DNA of 64,000 nucleotides from Pseudotabrizicola alkalilacus (GTDB taxonomy: Bacteria; Pseudomonadota; Alphaproteobacteria; Rhodobacterales; Rhodobacteraceae): the NCBI RefSeq assembly GCF_003443995.1, contig NZ_QWEY01000018.1, forward strand, positions 1 through 64,000. Direction: 5' to 3'. Positions 50,527-59,831 of this stretch are shown in pieces (position 1 is the stretch's first letter; every line of letters starts with the position of its first letter). The notes below the pieces were generated by a model. The model was not told where the DNA came from, ran no database searches, and saw only the letters and a program-made list of their open reading frames with translations. The translations under genes were made by a program, and so were the position numbers.

Positions 50527-50769
50527 ATCCCCGGCGGAAAACCGTTGCATCAGGGTATCAACCGGGCCAACCGAAGCCCGCAGAAAATGCTATTTGCCCC
50601 GACTACGGCCGGGGGCACGTGATCCGCCCGACCTTCGCCAGCGCACGGTCAGCCACCGCAAGGGGCCTGTTTCGTGCTGCGCCGTGGTTGTCAGGGCACT
50701 CCGTACCTCGCCCGAAACGGCAACTCCGGTCTTTCGGAGAGCCTTCATCCAACAGGAGCCTGCTTTAAC

Positions 50770-51819
50770 ATGACATCACGCCTTCTTTGCGCCCTCGCCG
50801 CCACGACCCTGCTGGTCAGCACAGCCCACGCGCAGCCCACCGAGGTATCGGGCGAAATCACGCTGTCGGCCTATTCCGGCATCTTTCAGGACAAATACAC
50901 CGAAGCCGTCATCAAGCCATTTCAAGAGAAGTTTCCGGGCGTCACGGTGAACTATTTTGCCTCAAACGCGTCGTCGGTGATGCTGGGCAACCTGCGCTCG
51001 CAGGCCAGCGATGTGCAGACGGATGTTGTGATCTTTGACGTATCGACCTCGCTGATCGGCAACAAGGAAGAGCTGCTTGCGCCGCTTTCGGTCGCCGACA
51101 TTCCGAACCTGGCCGACCTGCTGCCACAGGCGACCGTGCAAGAAGGTTTTGGTCCCGCCGTCACCTTTGACAACCTCGTGCTGGTTTATAACACAGAGGC
51201 CATCACCACCAAACCGGACTCGCTTTCCGTGCTCTGGGATCCGCAATACGCGGGCAAGCTGGCCGTGACCTCGATGCCCTCGATCCTTGGCTCTGGCCTG
51301 ATGGTGATGACCTCGGCGATGCTGGGCGAAGACTATACGCAGTCGGTGGAGCAATCGGCCGCCAAACTGGCTGAACTGGCGCCTGCCGTGCAGACCTTTG
51401 ACCCCAAGCCCGATTCCTACACACTGGTCATCAACGGCACGGTTTCACTGGCGACGGGCTGGAACGCCCGCGCGCAATACTATGCCGATGAATCTGCGGG
51501 CAAACTGGACGTGGTTCTGCCCAAGGAAGGCACCATCCTGCAGATCAACACGATCAACCTGATCAAAGGTGCCAAGAATGAGGCCGCCGCCAAGGCGTTC
51601 ATCAACTACGCCCTGTCGCCCGAAGCTCAGGCCGCCTTTACCGAAGCAATGTTCTATGCCCCGGTCAACGCAAAGGCCGACGTCAGCCCAGAGGCCACCG
51701 CGCGCACCGTAGCTGGCCAGCTGGAGCAGATCCTGCCGCTCGATTGGGCCTGGGCTGCCACCAAATCCGAAGAGTGGAACCAGATCTGGAAGCGCCAGAT
51801 CATCTCGGCCGGCAACTGA
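50770..51819 (+). CDS. Putrescine/iron-type ABC solute-binding protein
   Basis: This 349-residue periplasmic protein has a Sec signal peptide of about 21 residues (MTSRLLCALAATTLLVSTAH-A). Its mature part is of the SBP_bac_6/8 type used by PotABCD and iron(III) systems. It has LSAYSGIFQDKYTEAVIKPF, FGPAVTFDNLVLVYNTEAI, LWDPQYAGKLAVTSMPSILG and the end GAKNEAAAKAFINYALSPEA. It delivers its ligand to the two following permeases. The Tyr cluster for iron is not evident, so an organic cation or acid is more likely. Start at ATG 50770 gives the signal peptide. Confidence 0.83.
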   Translation: MTSRLLCALAATTLLVSTAHAQPTEVSGEITLSAYSGIFQDKYTEAVIKPFQEKFPGVTVNYFASNASSVMLGNLRSQASDVQTDVVIFDVSTSLIGNKEELLAPLSVADIPNLADLLPQATVQEGFGPAVTFDNLVLVYNTEAITTKPDSLSVLWDPQYAGKLAVTSMPSILGSGLMVMTSAMLGEDYTQSVEQSAAKLAELAPAVQTFDPKPDSYTLVINGTVSLATGWNARAQYYADESAGKLDVVLPKEGTILQINTINLIKGAKNEAAAKAFINYALSPEAQAAFTEAMFYAPVNAKADVSPEATARTVAGQLEQILPLDWAWAATKSEEWNQIWKRQIISAGN

Positions 51820-51838
51820 TAACGAAACGGACGGACCC

Positions 51839-52951
51839 ATGACCCTGCGCCCTTCCCCCTTGGCTGACACCGCCCCGCCGCATATCCGCATTGACCGGCT
51901 GACCTTTGATTATGGCGGTGCCCGGCCTGCGGTGGACGCTTTGTCATTCGATATTGCCAAGGGCGAGTTCATTGGCCTTCTCGGTCCGTCCGGCTGCGGC
52001 AAATCCACAACCCTGCGCATGTTCGCAGGGTTGCTGGCCCCCACCTCGGGCCAGATCATGATCGGCGGGCAGGATATCGTGTCGCGCCCCCCGTGGGAGC
52101 GCAATCTGGGTCTGGTGTTCCAGTCTTACGCCCTGTTCCCGCACATGACCGTTGAACAGAACGTGGCGTTCGGGCTGCGGCTGCGTAAGGTCAGCAAAGA
52201 AGACCAGCGCGCCCGCGTTGCCGAAGCCCTGCGCGCCGTCCGGCTGGAAAGCTATGGCAGCCGCTGGCCGTCAGAGCTGTCCGGCGGTCAGCAACAGCGC
52301 GTCGCCATCGCCCGCGCCATCGTGATCGAGCCAGAGATCCTGCTGCTGGACGAGCCACTGTCAAACCTTGATGCCCGCCTGCGCGACGAGATGCGCTTTG
52401 AAATCCGCGACATCCAGACGCGCACCGGCATCACCACCTTGTTCGTCACCCATGACCAGCAAGAAGCCCTGACGATGTGCGACCGGATTGCCGTGATGAA
52501 TGCGGGCAGGCTGGAGCAGATCGGCACCCCGACCGACGTGTATGATCGCGCCGCAACGCCGTTCGTTGCAAACTTCATCGGGCGGGCGAACAATCTGGCG
52601 TCCAGACTTTCCCTCGTTGACGGCCAGCCTGTCCTGACGTGCGACGGACAGACCCTGCCGCAACCGCTTCCTGCCGATGTGCCCGAAAACAGTGCCACCG
52701 GAAACAGTGTCGCCGCGATGGTCCGCCCCCATGCCATCCGCCTGAGGCCACCTGCGCCTGACCAAATTTCCGGCACGGTTATCCGCCGCGTCTTTGTTGG
52801 CAGTATGATCGAGATCGAGATCAGGCTGGATGGCGGCCAGACCCTGATTGCAGAGCTGCGCCCGAACAGCCCAGATGCCGCACTGGCCCATCTTGACGCG
52901 CGCGTCACCGTGGACTGGCTGCCAAGCGACATGCGGCTGTTTGCATCATGA
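51839..52951 (+). CDS. PotA-like ABC ATPase
   Basis: This 370-residue ATPase has Walker [11 protein letters not shown]-loop [11 protein letters not shown], signature LSGGQQQR, Walker [14 protein letters not shown]-loop THDQQEA and a C-terminal TOBE domain ([26 protein letters not shown]). It belongs to the PotA/FbpC group by its LSGGQQQR and by its partners. It is 19 bases after the binding-protein gene and overlaps the permease start by four bases (ATGA). Confidence 0.88.
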   Translation: MTLRPSPLADTAPPHIRIDRLTFDYGGARPAVDALSFDIAKGEFIGLLGPSGCGKSTTLRMFAGLLAPTSGQIMIGGQDIVSRPPWERNLGLVFQSYALFPHMTVEQNVAFGLRLRKVSKEDQRARVAEALRAVRLESYGSRWPSELSGGQQQRVAIARAIVIEPEILLLDEPLSNLDARLRDEMRFEIRDIQTRTGITTLFVTHDQQEALTMCDRIAVMNAGRLEQIGTPTDVYDRAATPFVANFIGRANNLASRLSLVDGQPVLTCDGQTLPQPLPADVPENSATGNSVAAMVRPHAIRLRPPAPDQISGTVIRRVFVGSMIEIEIRLDGGQTLIAELRPNSPDAALAHLDARVTVDWLPSDMRLFAS

Positions 52952-53817
52952 GCGCCCTTGCCGCATCTGATGGGCGCAATCGCCTGACGCCATGGCTGCT
53001 GCTTGCGCCGGTGCTGCTGGTGCTGCTGGTGTCGTTCATCGCGCCAATTCTATGGCTGTTCCGCATGTCGCTGAACGAGTCTGATTTTGGCGCGATCATC
53101 CCGGCTGTCAGTCTGGGCACTTATATCAAGATCCTCAACGACACCTATTATCTGGACCTGCTTGGGCGAACCCTGCGTCTGGCCGTCACCTGTTCGCTGG
53201 TGGCGCTGGCGATGGCCTATCCGATGGCGCTGTTCCTGTCGCGGATGACATCGCGCTGGCGGACGCCGCTGACGGTGCTGGCGGCATCGCCACTGCTGAT
53301 TTCGGCAGTGGTGCGGTCATTCGGCTGGATGATCACCCTTGGCGACGACGGGCTGTTGAACAACCTGTTGCTCGGCGTTGGGCTGATCGCCGCACCCTTG
53401 CGGATCGTCAACAATTACTTCGGCGTTGTCATCGGCCTGTCGGAAAGCATCATGCCCTTTATGTTTCTGACCATCATGGCGGGTCTGGGCAAGCTGGATC
53501 GTCGGCTGGACGATGCCGCCATGTCGCTGGGCGCGCCGCCCCATATCGTGTTTCTGCGCATCATCTTGCCGCTAAGCCTGCCCGCCATCGTGGCGGGGCT
53601 GACCATCGGCTTTGTGCTGTCGGTATCGTCTTTCATCACGCCAACGCTGCTGGGGGGCGGGCGCGTGTTCCTGCTGGCAACCGAGGTCTATGACCTTGCG
53701 CTGATGTCGCTCGACTGGCCGACCGCCGCGGCACTGTCCTTCCTGATGCTGGGGCTGTTTCTGGTGGCCATGCTCGTGACCGCACTTCTGGTCCGCCTGA
53801 TGACAAGGACACGCTGA
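52948..53817 (+). CDS. PotB-like ABC permease
   Basis: This 289-residue inner-membrane protein has six spans, starting [20 protein letters not shown]. The EAA-type loop is [20 protein letters not shown], followed by [20 protein letters not shown]. The end has [15 protein letters not shown]. It pairs with the next gene product. The arrangement ATPase-PotB-PotC is canonical. Confidence 0.88.
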   Translation: MSALAASDGRNRLTPWLLLAPVLLVLLVSFIAPILWLFRMSLNESDFGAIIPAVSLGTYIKILNDTYYLDLLGRTLRLAVTCSLVALAMAYPMALFLSRMTSRWRTPLTVLAASPLLISAVVRSFGWMITLGDDGLLNNLLLGVGLIAAPLRIVNNYFGVVIGLSESIMPFMFLTIMAGLGKLDRRLDDAAMSLGAPPHIVFLRIILPLSLPAIVAGLTIGFVLSVSSFITPTLLGGGRVFLLATEVYDLALMSLDWPTAAALSFLMLGLFLVAMLVTALLVRLMTRTR

Positions 53818-53818
53818 C

Positions 53819-54610
53819 ATGACCAGATTGCTTTCCATTCTTGGCCGGGCCTACGTGATCGCCATCTTCGGCTTTATCTTCCTGCCGATGCTGATCATTC
53901 TGGTGATTTCGTTCAGCGCCGACAGCTATCTGTCGTTCCCGCCCTCGGGCTGGAGCCTAAAGTGGTACAGTACCGTTCTGGGCAACGCCACCTTTATGGC
54001 CGGGTTGAAAAACAGCGCCATCATCGCGCTGATCGTGGCGGTGCTCAGCCTGCTTTTGGGCCTGCCCGCCGCTTATGCGCTGGTGCGGATGGAGTTTCCG
54101 GGCCGCACGCTGATCCGCAATCTGATCCTGGCGCCGCTGGTGCTGCCTGCGATGATGCTGGGCTTGGGCCTGTTGATGGTGTTCACCCCTGCCGGGCTGG
54201 TGGCAACCTATCCGGGGCTGGTGCTGGCGCATCTGGTGATGACGCTGCCGTTTTCAGTGCGCATTCTGCAAACCACCCTGTCCAATCTGGGCACGGATCT
54301 GGAAGAGGCCGCGATGACGCTGGGGGCGCGTCCGCTGCAAACCTTCATGCAGATCACGCTGCCCCGGCTGATGCCCGGCGTCATCGCCTCCAGCTCCATT
54401 GCCGCGATCCTGTCGTTTGACGAAATCGTGCTGTCGCTGTTCATCGTCGGCCCGCGTCTGCAAACCCTGCCGGTCGCGATCTATCGCTATGTCGATGAAC
54501 GGACAGATCCGATGGTCGCCGTTCTGGCAGTGCTGCTGATCGCGATCTCGCTGGCCATCGTGCTGGTGGTCGAACGCAGCGTCGGCTTTGCCAAAGCCTT
54601 CGGGCGCTGA
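53819..54610 (+). CDS. PotC-like ABC permease
   Basis: This 263-residue inner-membrane protein has six spans and the PotC features ISFSADSYLSFPPSGWSLKW, EAAMTLGARPLQTFMQITLP, MPGVIASSSIAAILSFDEIV and YRYVDERTDPMVAVLAVLLI. It starts one base after the PotB-like stop. Together with the previous gene it forms the channel for the imported ligand. Confidence 0.88.
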   Translation: MTRLLSILGRAYVIAIFGFIFLPMLIILVISFSADSYLSFPPSGWSLKWYSTVLGNATFMAGLKNSAIIALIVAVLSLLLGLPAAYALVRMEFPGRTLIRNLILAPLVLPAMMLGLGLLMVFTPAGLVATYPGLVLAHLVMTLPFSVRILQTTLSNLGTDLEEAAMTLGARPLQTFMQITLPRLMPGVIASSSIAAILSFDEIVLSLFIVGPRLQTLPVAIYRYVDERTDPMVAVLAVLLIAISLAIVLVVERSVGFAKAFGR

Positions 54611-54641
54611 ATTTCCTGTATTAACCATCGAAAGACCTGAC

Positions 54642-55310
54642 ATGACCTACAAGATCAAACCGATGCCAACGCAGATCCCGGCGGAACATCTGAGCCTTCT
54701 GGCGCAATGCGAAACCGCAACTCTGGGCCATTGGCGGCAGTTCGGCTTTCTCAGCCGTCAGATTCAGCCGCTGATCCCGCGTCGCCGCGTTGTCGGCACC
54801 GCAGTGACCATCGCCATTCCCGGCCCCGATTCCACCCTGCTGCATCACCTGCTCAGCCTGATCCGGCCCGGTGATTTCGTGATTGTCGACCGCCTGCATG
54901 ATGACCGCTACGCCTGCTGGGGCGGCGGCGTGACCGTTGGCGCCAAGGCGGCGGGCGCGGTCGGTGCGGTTGTCGATGGCCCCTGCACCGATCTGGAAGA
55001 GATCGAGGCATCAGATTTCCCGATGTGGTGCCGGGGTATCTCGCCGATCACCACCCGGATTTACGATCTGGGCGGGGCGATCAACGTGCCGGTGTCTGTC
55101 GGCAATACCGTGGTGATGCCGGGTGACGCGGTGCTGGCGGATGAAAGCGGCGTTGTCGTGCTGTCCCCGGACGAGGTGGAAGCCGAGGCCCGCAAAGCGA
55201 TCGAAACCCAGATCAGGGGCAAAGACCGCGAAGCCAGCGTGCGCGATACCGGCGTCAAACTGGGCGATCTGTCCGGGGCTTCGGCCAAAGTTCTCGCAAA
55301 GCTGGCCTGA
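54642..55310 (+). CDS. RraA/HMG-aldolase-like family protein lacking the usual Arg
   Basis: This 222-residue protein has the RraA/4-hydroxy-4-methyl-2-oxoglutarate aldolase fold: VVGTAVTIAIPGPDSTLLHH, GDFVIVDRLHDDRYACWGG, AAGAVGAVVDGPCTDLEEIE, CRGISPITTR and GNTVVMPGDAVLADESGVVV. Active aldolases carry an Arg-Asp pair in DGxxRD. Here it is DGPCTD, so the substrate-binding Arg is Thr while the metal-binding Asp remains. It may act on a different substrate or be a non-aldolase member. ATG 54642 (MTYKIK) is used because the codons upstream overlap PotC. It sits 31 bases after the permease gene in the same operon. Confidence 0.78.
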   Translation: MTYKIKPMPTQIPAEHLSLLAQCETATLGHWRQFGFLSRQIQPLIPRRRVVGTAVTIAIPGPDSTLLHHLLSLIRPGDFVIVDRLHDDRYACWGGGVTVGAKAAGAVGAVVDGPCTDLEEIEASDFPMWCRGISPITTRIYDLGGAINVPVSVGNTVVMPGDAVLADESGVVVLSPDEVEAEARKAIETQIRGKDREASVRDTGVKLGDLSGASAKVLAKLA

Positions 55311-55386
55311 TCCATGCATTTGTTCTGGCCGGAGCCTCTGGTTCCGGCCATGCCCCAACACGCATCGTCCCAACCCGAGAGCCATC

Positions 55387-57093
55387 ATGACACGCCCGCA
55401 CCTGCCATTTGTCTGCGAAAAATCGCCCGCCAGTGGCAGCGGGGGCGTTGTCGTGACCAACCATCCGCTTGGATCGGCGGCCGGGGCGGAAATGCTGGCC
55501 GCCGGGGGCAATGCGATTGACGCCGCCGTGGCCGCCCTGTTGGCCTTGACCGTGGTTGAACCGATGATGGTCGGCATTGCGGGCGGCGGGCTGTCGCATA
55601 TCCGGCTGGCCGATGGCCAACATCTGGTGATCGATGCGCTGTCATCAGCTGCGGCGTCGATGCACCCCGAAATCTATCAGCCGGTTTCAGACGATCCGGC
55701 GCACTACATGGATGCCAAAGACAATCGCAACCTGAGCGGGGCCTCGGCCGTTGCCGTACCGGGGAACCTTGCGGGCTGGTGCAACATGCACGCGCGCTTT
55801 GGCAAGCTGCCCTTCGCCGATGTGGTGGAACCTGCAATCCGGCTCGCCGAACGCGGGTTTGTGGTCACGCATTATCTGGCAGGCGCGATCAGGGAGTCCG
55901 AGGCGGAGCTGGGCCGCGACCCCGAAATGGCGCGGCTGGTGCTGCGCGACGGCGCGGCCCTCAACCCCGGCGACCGGATGGTGATGGGCGACTACGCGCA
56001 AAGCCTGCGCCTGATCCAGCAGGAGGGGGCTGCCGCCTTGCACGGTGGCGCGCTGGGGGCAGCACTGGCGGCACGCATGCAAACAGGCGGGCCTGATGCG
56101 GGCTGGGTGACACTGGACGATCTGCGCGCCTACTGCCCGGTTGACCGCGCACCGATCATCGGCACTTACCGTGGGTTCCAGATCGCAGGCCCGCCTCCCC
56201 CGGCCTCATCCGGGGTGCATGTGACTCAGATGCTCAACATGCTCGAAGGATACGACGTGGCGGCGATGGGCGTTGGCTCGACCGAGGGCCTGCACTTGTT
56301 GGCCGAGGTGATCCGCATCGCCTTTGCCGACCGCCGCGCCTTTTCCGGCGATCCGGCCTTTGTGGATGTGCCAGTGGCGCGGCTGACCTCAAAAACCTAC
56401 GCCGCCGCGTGCCGCGCGCAGATCCGCAGCGGTGCAGGCCAGCCCGCCCCCTTTGCGCCGGGTCGCGAAAGTCAGGACACCACCCACATCACCGTCGCTG
56501 ACCGGGATGGCAACATTGTCACCGCCACCCACACCATCAACGGGCTGTTCGGGGCGCGGTTCGTGGTGCCGGGGACCGGGATCATCCCCAACAACTACAT
56601 GTCAAACTTCGATCCGCGCCCAGGCAAGGCGCTTTCCATCGTGCCGGGCAAACGGGTGCCCACCTCGATGGCCCCGATGATGGTGCTGCAAGATGGCAAG
56701 CCGGTGTTTGCCCTGGGCCTGCCGGGCGGGTTGCGCATCTTTCCTTCGGCGATGCAGGCCATCGTCAATCTGATCGACCACCGCATGACCCTGCAAGAGG
56801 CCGTCGAGGCCCCACGGATCTGGACCCAGGGCCAGGAGGTGGAGCTGGAAGAAGGCTACGCCCCGCAAAAGCCTGCGCTTGAGGCTTTGGGCCACGCGGT
56901 AAAGGTTGTTCCGCATATTGGCGGGGGGATGAATGCGATTGCATTTGACGACACCCAGACCGGAGCCGCCTGCTGGCGCGCTGATGGCACGGTGCTTGCG
57001 CTTGGCGGTGGCCTCGCCCGCCCCGGCGTCCGCTTCTGGCCCGATAAGGCACCTTCTGATACTTCTGAACACCCTGCCGGCGCGCAGACCTAG
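55387..57093 (+). CDS. ggt: Gamma-glutamyltransferase family protein without signal peptide
   Basis: This 568-residue Ntn-hydrolase has the GGT layout. It has NHPLGSAAGAEMLAAGGNAI, DAAVAALLALTVVEPMMVGI, AVPGNLAGW and the self-cleavage site SQDTTHITVADRDGN with nucleophile T365. The small subunit then has NNYMSNFDPRPGKALSIVPG and TSMAPMMVLQDGKPVFALGL. Known reactions are hydrolysis or transfer of gamma-glutamyl groups, cephalosporin acylation, or oxamate-type amide hydrolysis in GGT-like members. It lacks a signal peptide at ATG 55387, unlike periplasmic GGT, so it would act in the cytoplasm after import. It follows the RraA-like gene by 76 bases. Confidence 0.83.
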   Translation: MTRPHLPFVCEKSPASGSGGVVVTNHPLGSAAGAEMLAAGGNAIDAAVAALLALTVVEPMMVGIAGGGLSHIRLADGQHLVIDALSSAAASMHPEIYQPVSDDPAHYMDAKDNRNLSGASAVAVPGNLAGWCNMHARFGKLPFADVVEPAIRLAERGFVVTHYLAGAIRESEAELGRDPEMARLVLRDGAALNPGDRMVMGDYAQSLRLIQQEGAAALHGGALGAALAARMQTGGPDAGWVTLDDLRAYCPVDRAPIIGTYRGFQIAGPPPPASSGVHVTQMLNMLEGYDVAAMGVGSTEGLHLLAEVIRIAFADRRAFSGDPAFVDVPVARLTSKTYAAACRAQIRSGAGQPAPFAPGRESQDTTHITVADRDGNIVTATHTINGLFGARFVVPGTGIIPNNYMSNFDPRPGKALSIVPGKRVPTSMAPMMVLQDGKPVFALGLPGGLRIFPSAMQAIVNLIDHRMTLQEAVEAPRIWTQGQEVELEEGYAPQKPALEALGHAVKVVPHIGGGMNAIAFDDTQTGAACWRADGTVLALGGGLARPGVRFWPDKAPSDTSEHPAGAQT

Positions 57094-57100
57094 ATCCTGG

Positions 57101-57187
57101 GTCTGGACTCGCAGTCACCCAATGATGAATCCTTGCGTCGTTTTGGTCGGTCCGTCAGCCCGCTTTTGAAGGCATCAGGGTCTAGAC
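57101..57187. promoter_or_regulatory. dre-like sites (GTCTAGAC) before the GlpA-like gene
   Basis: GTCTAGAC (57180-57187) is a perfect palindrome of the type read by HutC/DasR-family GntR proteins, 41 bases before the GlpA-like ATG. A one-mismatch copy, GTCTGGAC, is at 57101-57108. Centres are 79 bp apart. The GntR protein at 61490-62269 is the likely ligand. Confidence 0.5.
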
Positions 57188-57228
57188 GATTTCGTTATCT
57201 GCCCCGGCGACCTCTGATTGGAAAGCAC

Positions 57229-58635
57229 ATGCCTTTGCCCCGGATCAAACCCAAAGTGCCGCGCTTTGATGTGGCGGTTATCGGGGCCGGGGTCGTGGGC
57301 TGTGCGGTGGCACGCCGCTTTGCCCGTGAGGGTGCCAAGGTCGTGGTGATCGAAAAGGGGGCAGATATTCTATCGGGGGCCTCCAAAGCCAACAGCGCAA
57401 TCCTGCACACAGGATTTGACGCGCCGCCCGGAAGTCTTGAGCTGGATCTGATCAGGGCCGGACGGGCGGAATATCTGGACATCCATAGCGCACTTGGGCT
57501 GTCGATTGTGGAAACCGGCGCTTTGGTCTGCGCCTGGGCAGATCATGAGGCGGCCCGGCTGGACTCCATTGTGGCACAGGCGCATGAGAACGGCATATCC
57601 GAGGTGCGCCTTCTGACCGGACCTCAGGCGAGGCAGGCGGTTCCCGGCCTATCGAAAGCCTTGCTCGCCGGAGTCGAGGTGCGGGGCGAACATGTGATCG
57701 ACCCGTGGTCCGCTCCGCTGGCCTATCTGACCGAGGCGGTGGCGTTGGGCACCGAATTCCGCCGCAATACAGAAGTATTGTCCGGCAGCTTTGCGGGTGA
57801 CTGGCATTTGCAAACCAGCCAGGGCGACATTCACGCGGCATCAGTCGTCAATGCCGCGGGGCTTTTCGGGGATGAGATCAACGCACGGCTGGGCCTGCCT
57901 GTGGATTTCACCATCAGGCCCCGCAAGGGACAGTTTGTCGTGCTTGACAAGGCGGCCGCTGTTCATGTGCCAAAAATCCTGCTGCCGGTTCCAAACGAAA
58001 TCACCAAGGGCATCGTCATCTGCCCGACGGCTTTTGGCAATGTGCTGGTTGGCCCGACCGCCGAAGAGCAGGAGGACCGCCATCGCGCCACCGTAGAGAC
58101 GACAACGCTGAAGATGTTGAAGGCGCATGGGGAAAGACTGGTGCCACCCCTTGCCGGTATCGAGGTGACGGCGGTGTACGCCGGTCTGCGCCCCGGCACC
58201 GAAAAGAAGCATTACCGCGTCTCCAGCCACCCAGAAAGCCGCGCGATTGTGCTGGGCGGCATCCGGTCCACCGGCCTGAGCGCGGCATTGGGGTTGGCTC
58301 AACATGCGGTGCGGTTGCATGCGGCATTTGCACAGCCGTTTCTCAAGCCAACCGAAACTCCCGTTATCACCGTACCGAACCTGACCGAAACCCGCCCCCG
58401 CGACTGGCAGCAGCCCGGCCATGGCGAACTTCTGTGTCACTGCGAGATGGTCACGCGGCGGGAGGTCGAGGCTTGCCTGACCTCGCCCGTGCCGCCCGGC
58501 GATTATGGCGGCCTGCGGCGTCGCACCCGCGCCGGGATGGGCCGGTGTCAGGGCTTTTACTGTCAGGGTCGACTGGCCGAGATTTCCGCCGGGCACCTGG
58601 CCTGTCCGCTGTCTTGCGAGGGGGCCGCGGAATGA
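57229..58635 (+). CDS. GlpA-like FAD dehydrogenase with C-terminal [2Fe-2S] (BFD-like) domain
   Basis: This 468-residue protein has a DAO-type FAD domain (FDVAVIGAGVVGCAVARRFA, E at VVVIEKGADILSGASKANSA, HTGFDAPPGSLE) followed by a C-terminal BFD-like domain. The Cys ligands are CHCEM and GMGRCQGFYC. This is the GlpA-type or L-2-hydroxyglutarate-dehydrogenase-like layout in which a quinone-linked dehydrogenase works with a second FAD subunit. ATG 57229 is used because the family FAD motif begins 15 residues later. It overlaps the next gene by four bases (ATGA). Glycerol 3-phosphate or a related polyol phosphate is plausible given the FGGY kinase. Confidence 0.78.
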   Translation: MPLPRIKPKVPRFDVAVIGAGVVGCAVARRFAREGAKVVVIEKGADILSGASKANSAILHTGFDAPPGSLELDLIRAGRAEYLDIHSALGLSIVETGALVCAWADHEAARLDSIVAQAHENGISEVRLLTGPQARQAVPGLSKALLAGVEVRGEHVIDPWSAPLAYLTEAVALGTEFRRNTEVLSGSFAGDWHLQTSQGDIHAASVVNAAGLFGDEINARLGLPVDFTIRPRKGQFVVLDKAAAVHVPKILLPVPNEITKGIVICPTAFGNVLVGPTAEEQEDRHRATVETTTLKMLKAHGERLVPPLAGIEVTAVYAGLRPGTEKKHYRVSSHPESRAIVLGGIRSTGLSAALGLAQHAVRLHAAFAQPFLKPTETPVITVPNLTETRPRDWQQPGHGELLCHCEMVTRREVEACLTSPVPPGDYGGLRRRTRAGMGRCQGFYCQGRLAEISAGHLACPLSCEGAAE

Positions 58636-59831
58636 CCGTGGACGTGGCAATCGTCGGGGGCGGACCTGCGGGCGTGGCGGCGGCGTTGGAATTGCGGCGC
58701 CACGGGCATTCGGTGATACTGCTGGAACGCGAAGCGGGTCTGGGCGGCGCCACACGGCATTGCAGTCACTTTCCCTTTGGCATGCGCGAGTTCGGCCGCA
58801 TCTACCTGGGTGCCGCCTATGGCAAAAAGCTGGAAACCGAAGCCGCCCGCGCCGGGGTCGAGCTGCGCTATCACCAGTCGGTGACGCGGATCGGACCGGG
58901 CGGCCAATTGGAGATCGCCAATCCCGATGGCCTGACGTCGCTAAAGGCGCGGCGTATCCTGATCGCAACAGGCGCGCGGGAAAAGCCGCGTTCAGCCCGG
59001 ATGCTGCCGGGGGACCGTCCGGTCGGGGTCATCACCACCGGAACGTTGCAGGCGATGATCGCATTCCAGCACAAGATCCCTTTCCGACGCCCGCTGATTC
59101 TGGGATCGGAACTGGTGACGCTGTCGGCCGTTCTGACCTGCCGCAGCCACGGCATTCGCCCTGTCGCTGTGATTGAAACCCTGCCCCGCCCCTTGGTCCG
59201 TGCCCCCCTGTCGTGGTTTCCGGGTCTTTTGGGCATTCCCTTTCACACCGAAACACAGGTGCTGGACATCATCGGCAAGGGCCGGGTTGAGGCGGTCCGC
59301 ATTCTGCGGGCCGGACAGGAACAGGTCATTGCTTGCGACGGCCTGCTTCTGACCGGGCACTTCACCCCGGAAGCGTCGCTTTTGCAGATGTCCGGCCTTG
59401 CGCTCTGCCCCGACACGGCTGGACCCGCGATTGACCAGACCGGGCGTCTGGCGTCGGGGCTCTACGCGGCGGGCAATCTGCTTAGGCCGGTTGAAACGTG
59501 CGGTTGGGCTTTCCGCGAAGGGCGCTGCATTGGTCAGGCCATCGCTGCGGATTTGCAGAGAGGCACAGAAACCGCAACCGTCCCTGTCACCCATGACCCG
59601 CCTTTGCGCTATGTCGTGCCGCAGCTTTTGCAGCGCGGTATGGCAGGTATGCAGGATTTCCAACTGCGCGTCACGCGCCGGGTCGTCGGCGAGATCGCCC
59701 TGGAACTGGATGGCCGCGCCGTGTTCCGCCTGCAAAACCGCTGGATGCCGGAACGTCGCATCCTTGTGCCCATCCCGAAACAGGCCATGCAGGCGGACCA
59801 TGTCCATTTCTCATTCCGGGAGACACTCTGA
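58632..59831 (+). CDS. FAD/NAD(P)-dependent oxidoreductase, partner of the GlpA-like protein
   Basis: This 399-residue pyridine-nucleotide-disulfide-type flavoprotein has an N-terminal FAD motif VDVAIVGGGPAGVAAALELR, then GLGGATRHCSHFPF, IATGAREKPRSARMLPGDRP and YAAGNLLRPVETCGWAFREG. It resembles the NAD(P)/FAD partner subunit seen next to GlpA-like/BFD proteins (as in opine oxidase or hydrogen-cyanide-synthase-like complexes). It overlaps both neighbours (ATGA upstream, TGATG downstream), so the three proteins are made together. The electron acceptor is unknown. Confidence 0.75.
   Translation: MTVDVAIVGGGPAGVAAALELRRHGHSVILLEREAGLGGATRHCSHFPFGMREFGRIYLGAAYGKKLETEAARAGVELRYHQSVTRIGPGGQLEIANPDGLTSLKARRILIATGAREKPRSARMLPGDRPVGVITTGTLQAMIAFQHKIPFRRPLILGSELVTLSAVLTCRSHGIRPVAVIETLPRPLVRAPLSWFPGLLGIPFHTETQVLDIIGKGRVEAVRILRAGQEQVIACDGLLLTGHFTPEASLLQMSGLALCPDTAGPAIDQTGRLASGLYAAGNLLRPVETCGWAFREGRCIGQAIAADLQRGTETATVPVTHDPPLRYVVPQLLQRGMAGMQDFQLRVTRRVVGEIALELDGRAVFRLQNRWMPERRILVPIPKQAMQADHVHFSFRETL

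Larger units (their letters stand above)
50341..50769. other. Intergenic region between ghrA and the PotABCD-like operon
   Basis: This 429-base stretch has a terminator hairpin (50387-50407) near ghrA and the shared motif (50508-50526) in the middle. The long 5' stretch of about 240 bases between motif and start codon shows no further recognisable feature. An in-frame ATG at 50674 is not used because the signal peptide starts at 50770. Confidence 0.6.

Noticed and set aside
57841-58968. Antisense open frame of 375 codons opposite the GlpA-like and FAD genes
   Set aside because: It is Pro/Arg-rich and low in motifs, a shadow of high-GC coding on the other strand.
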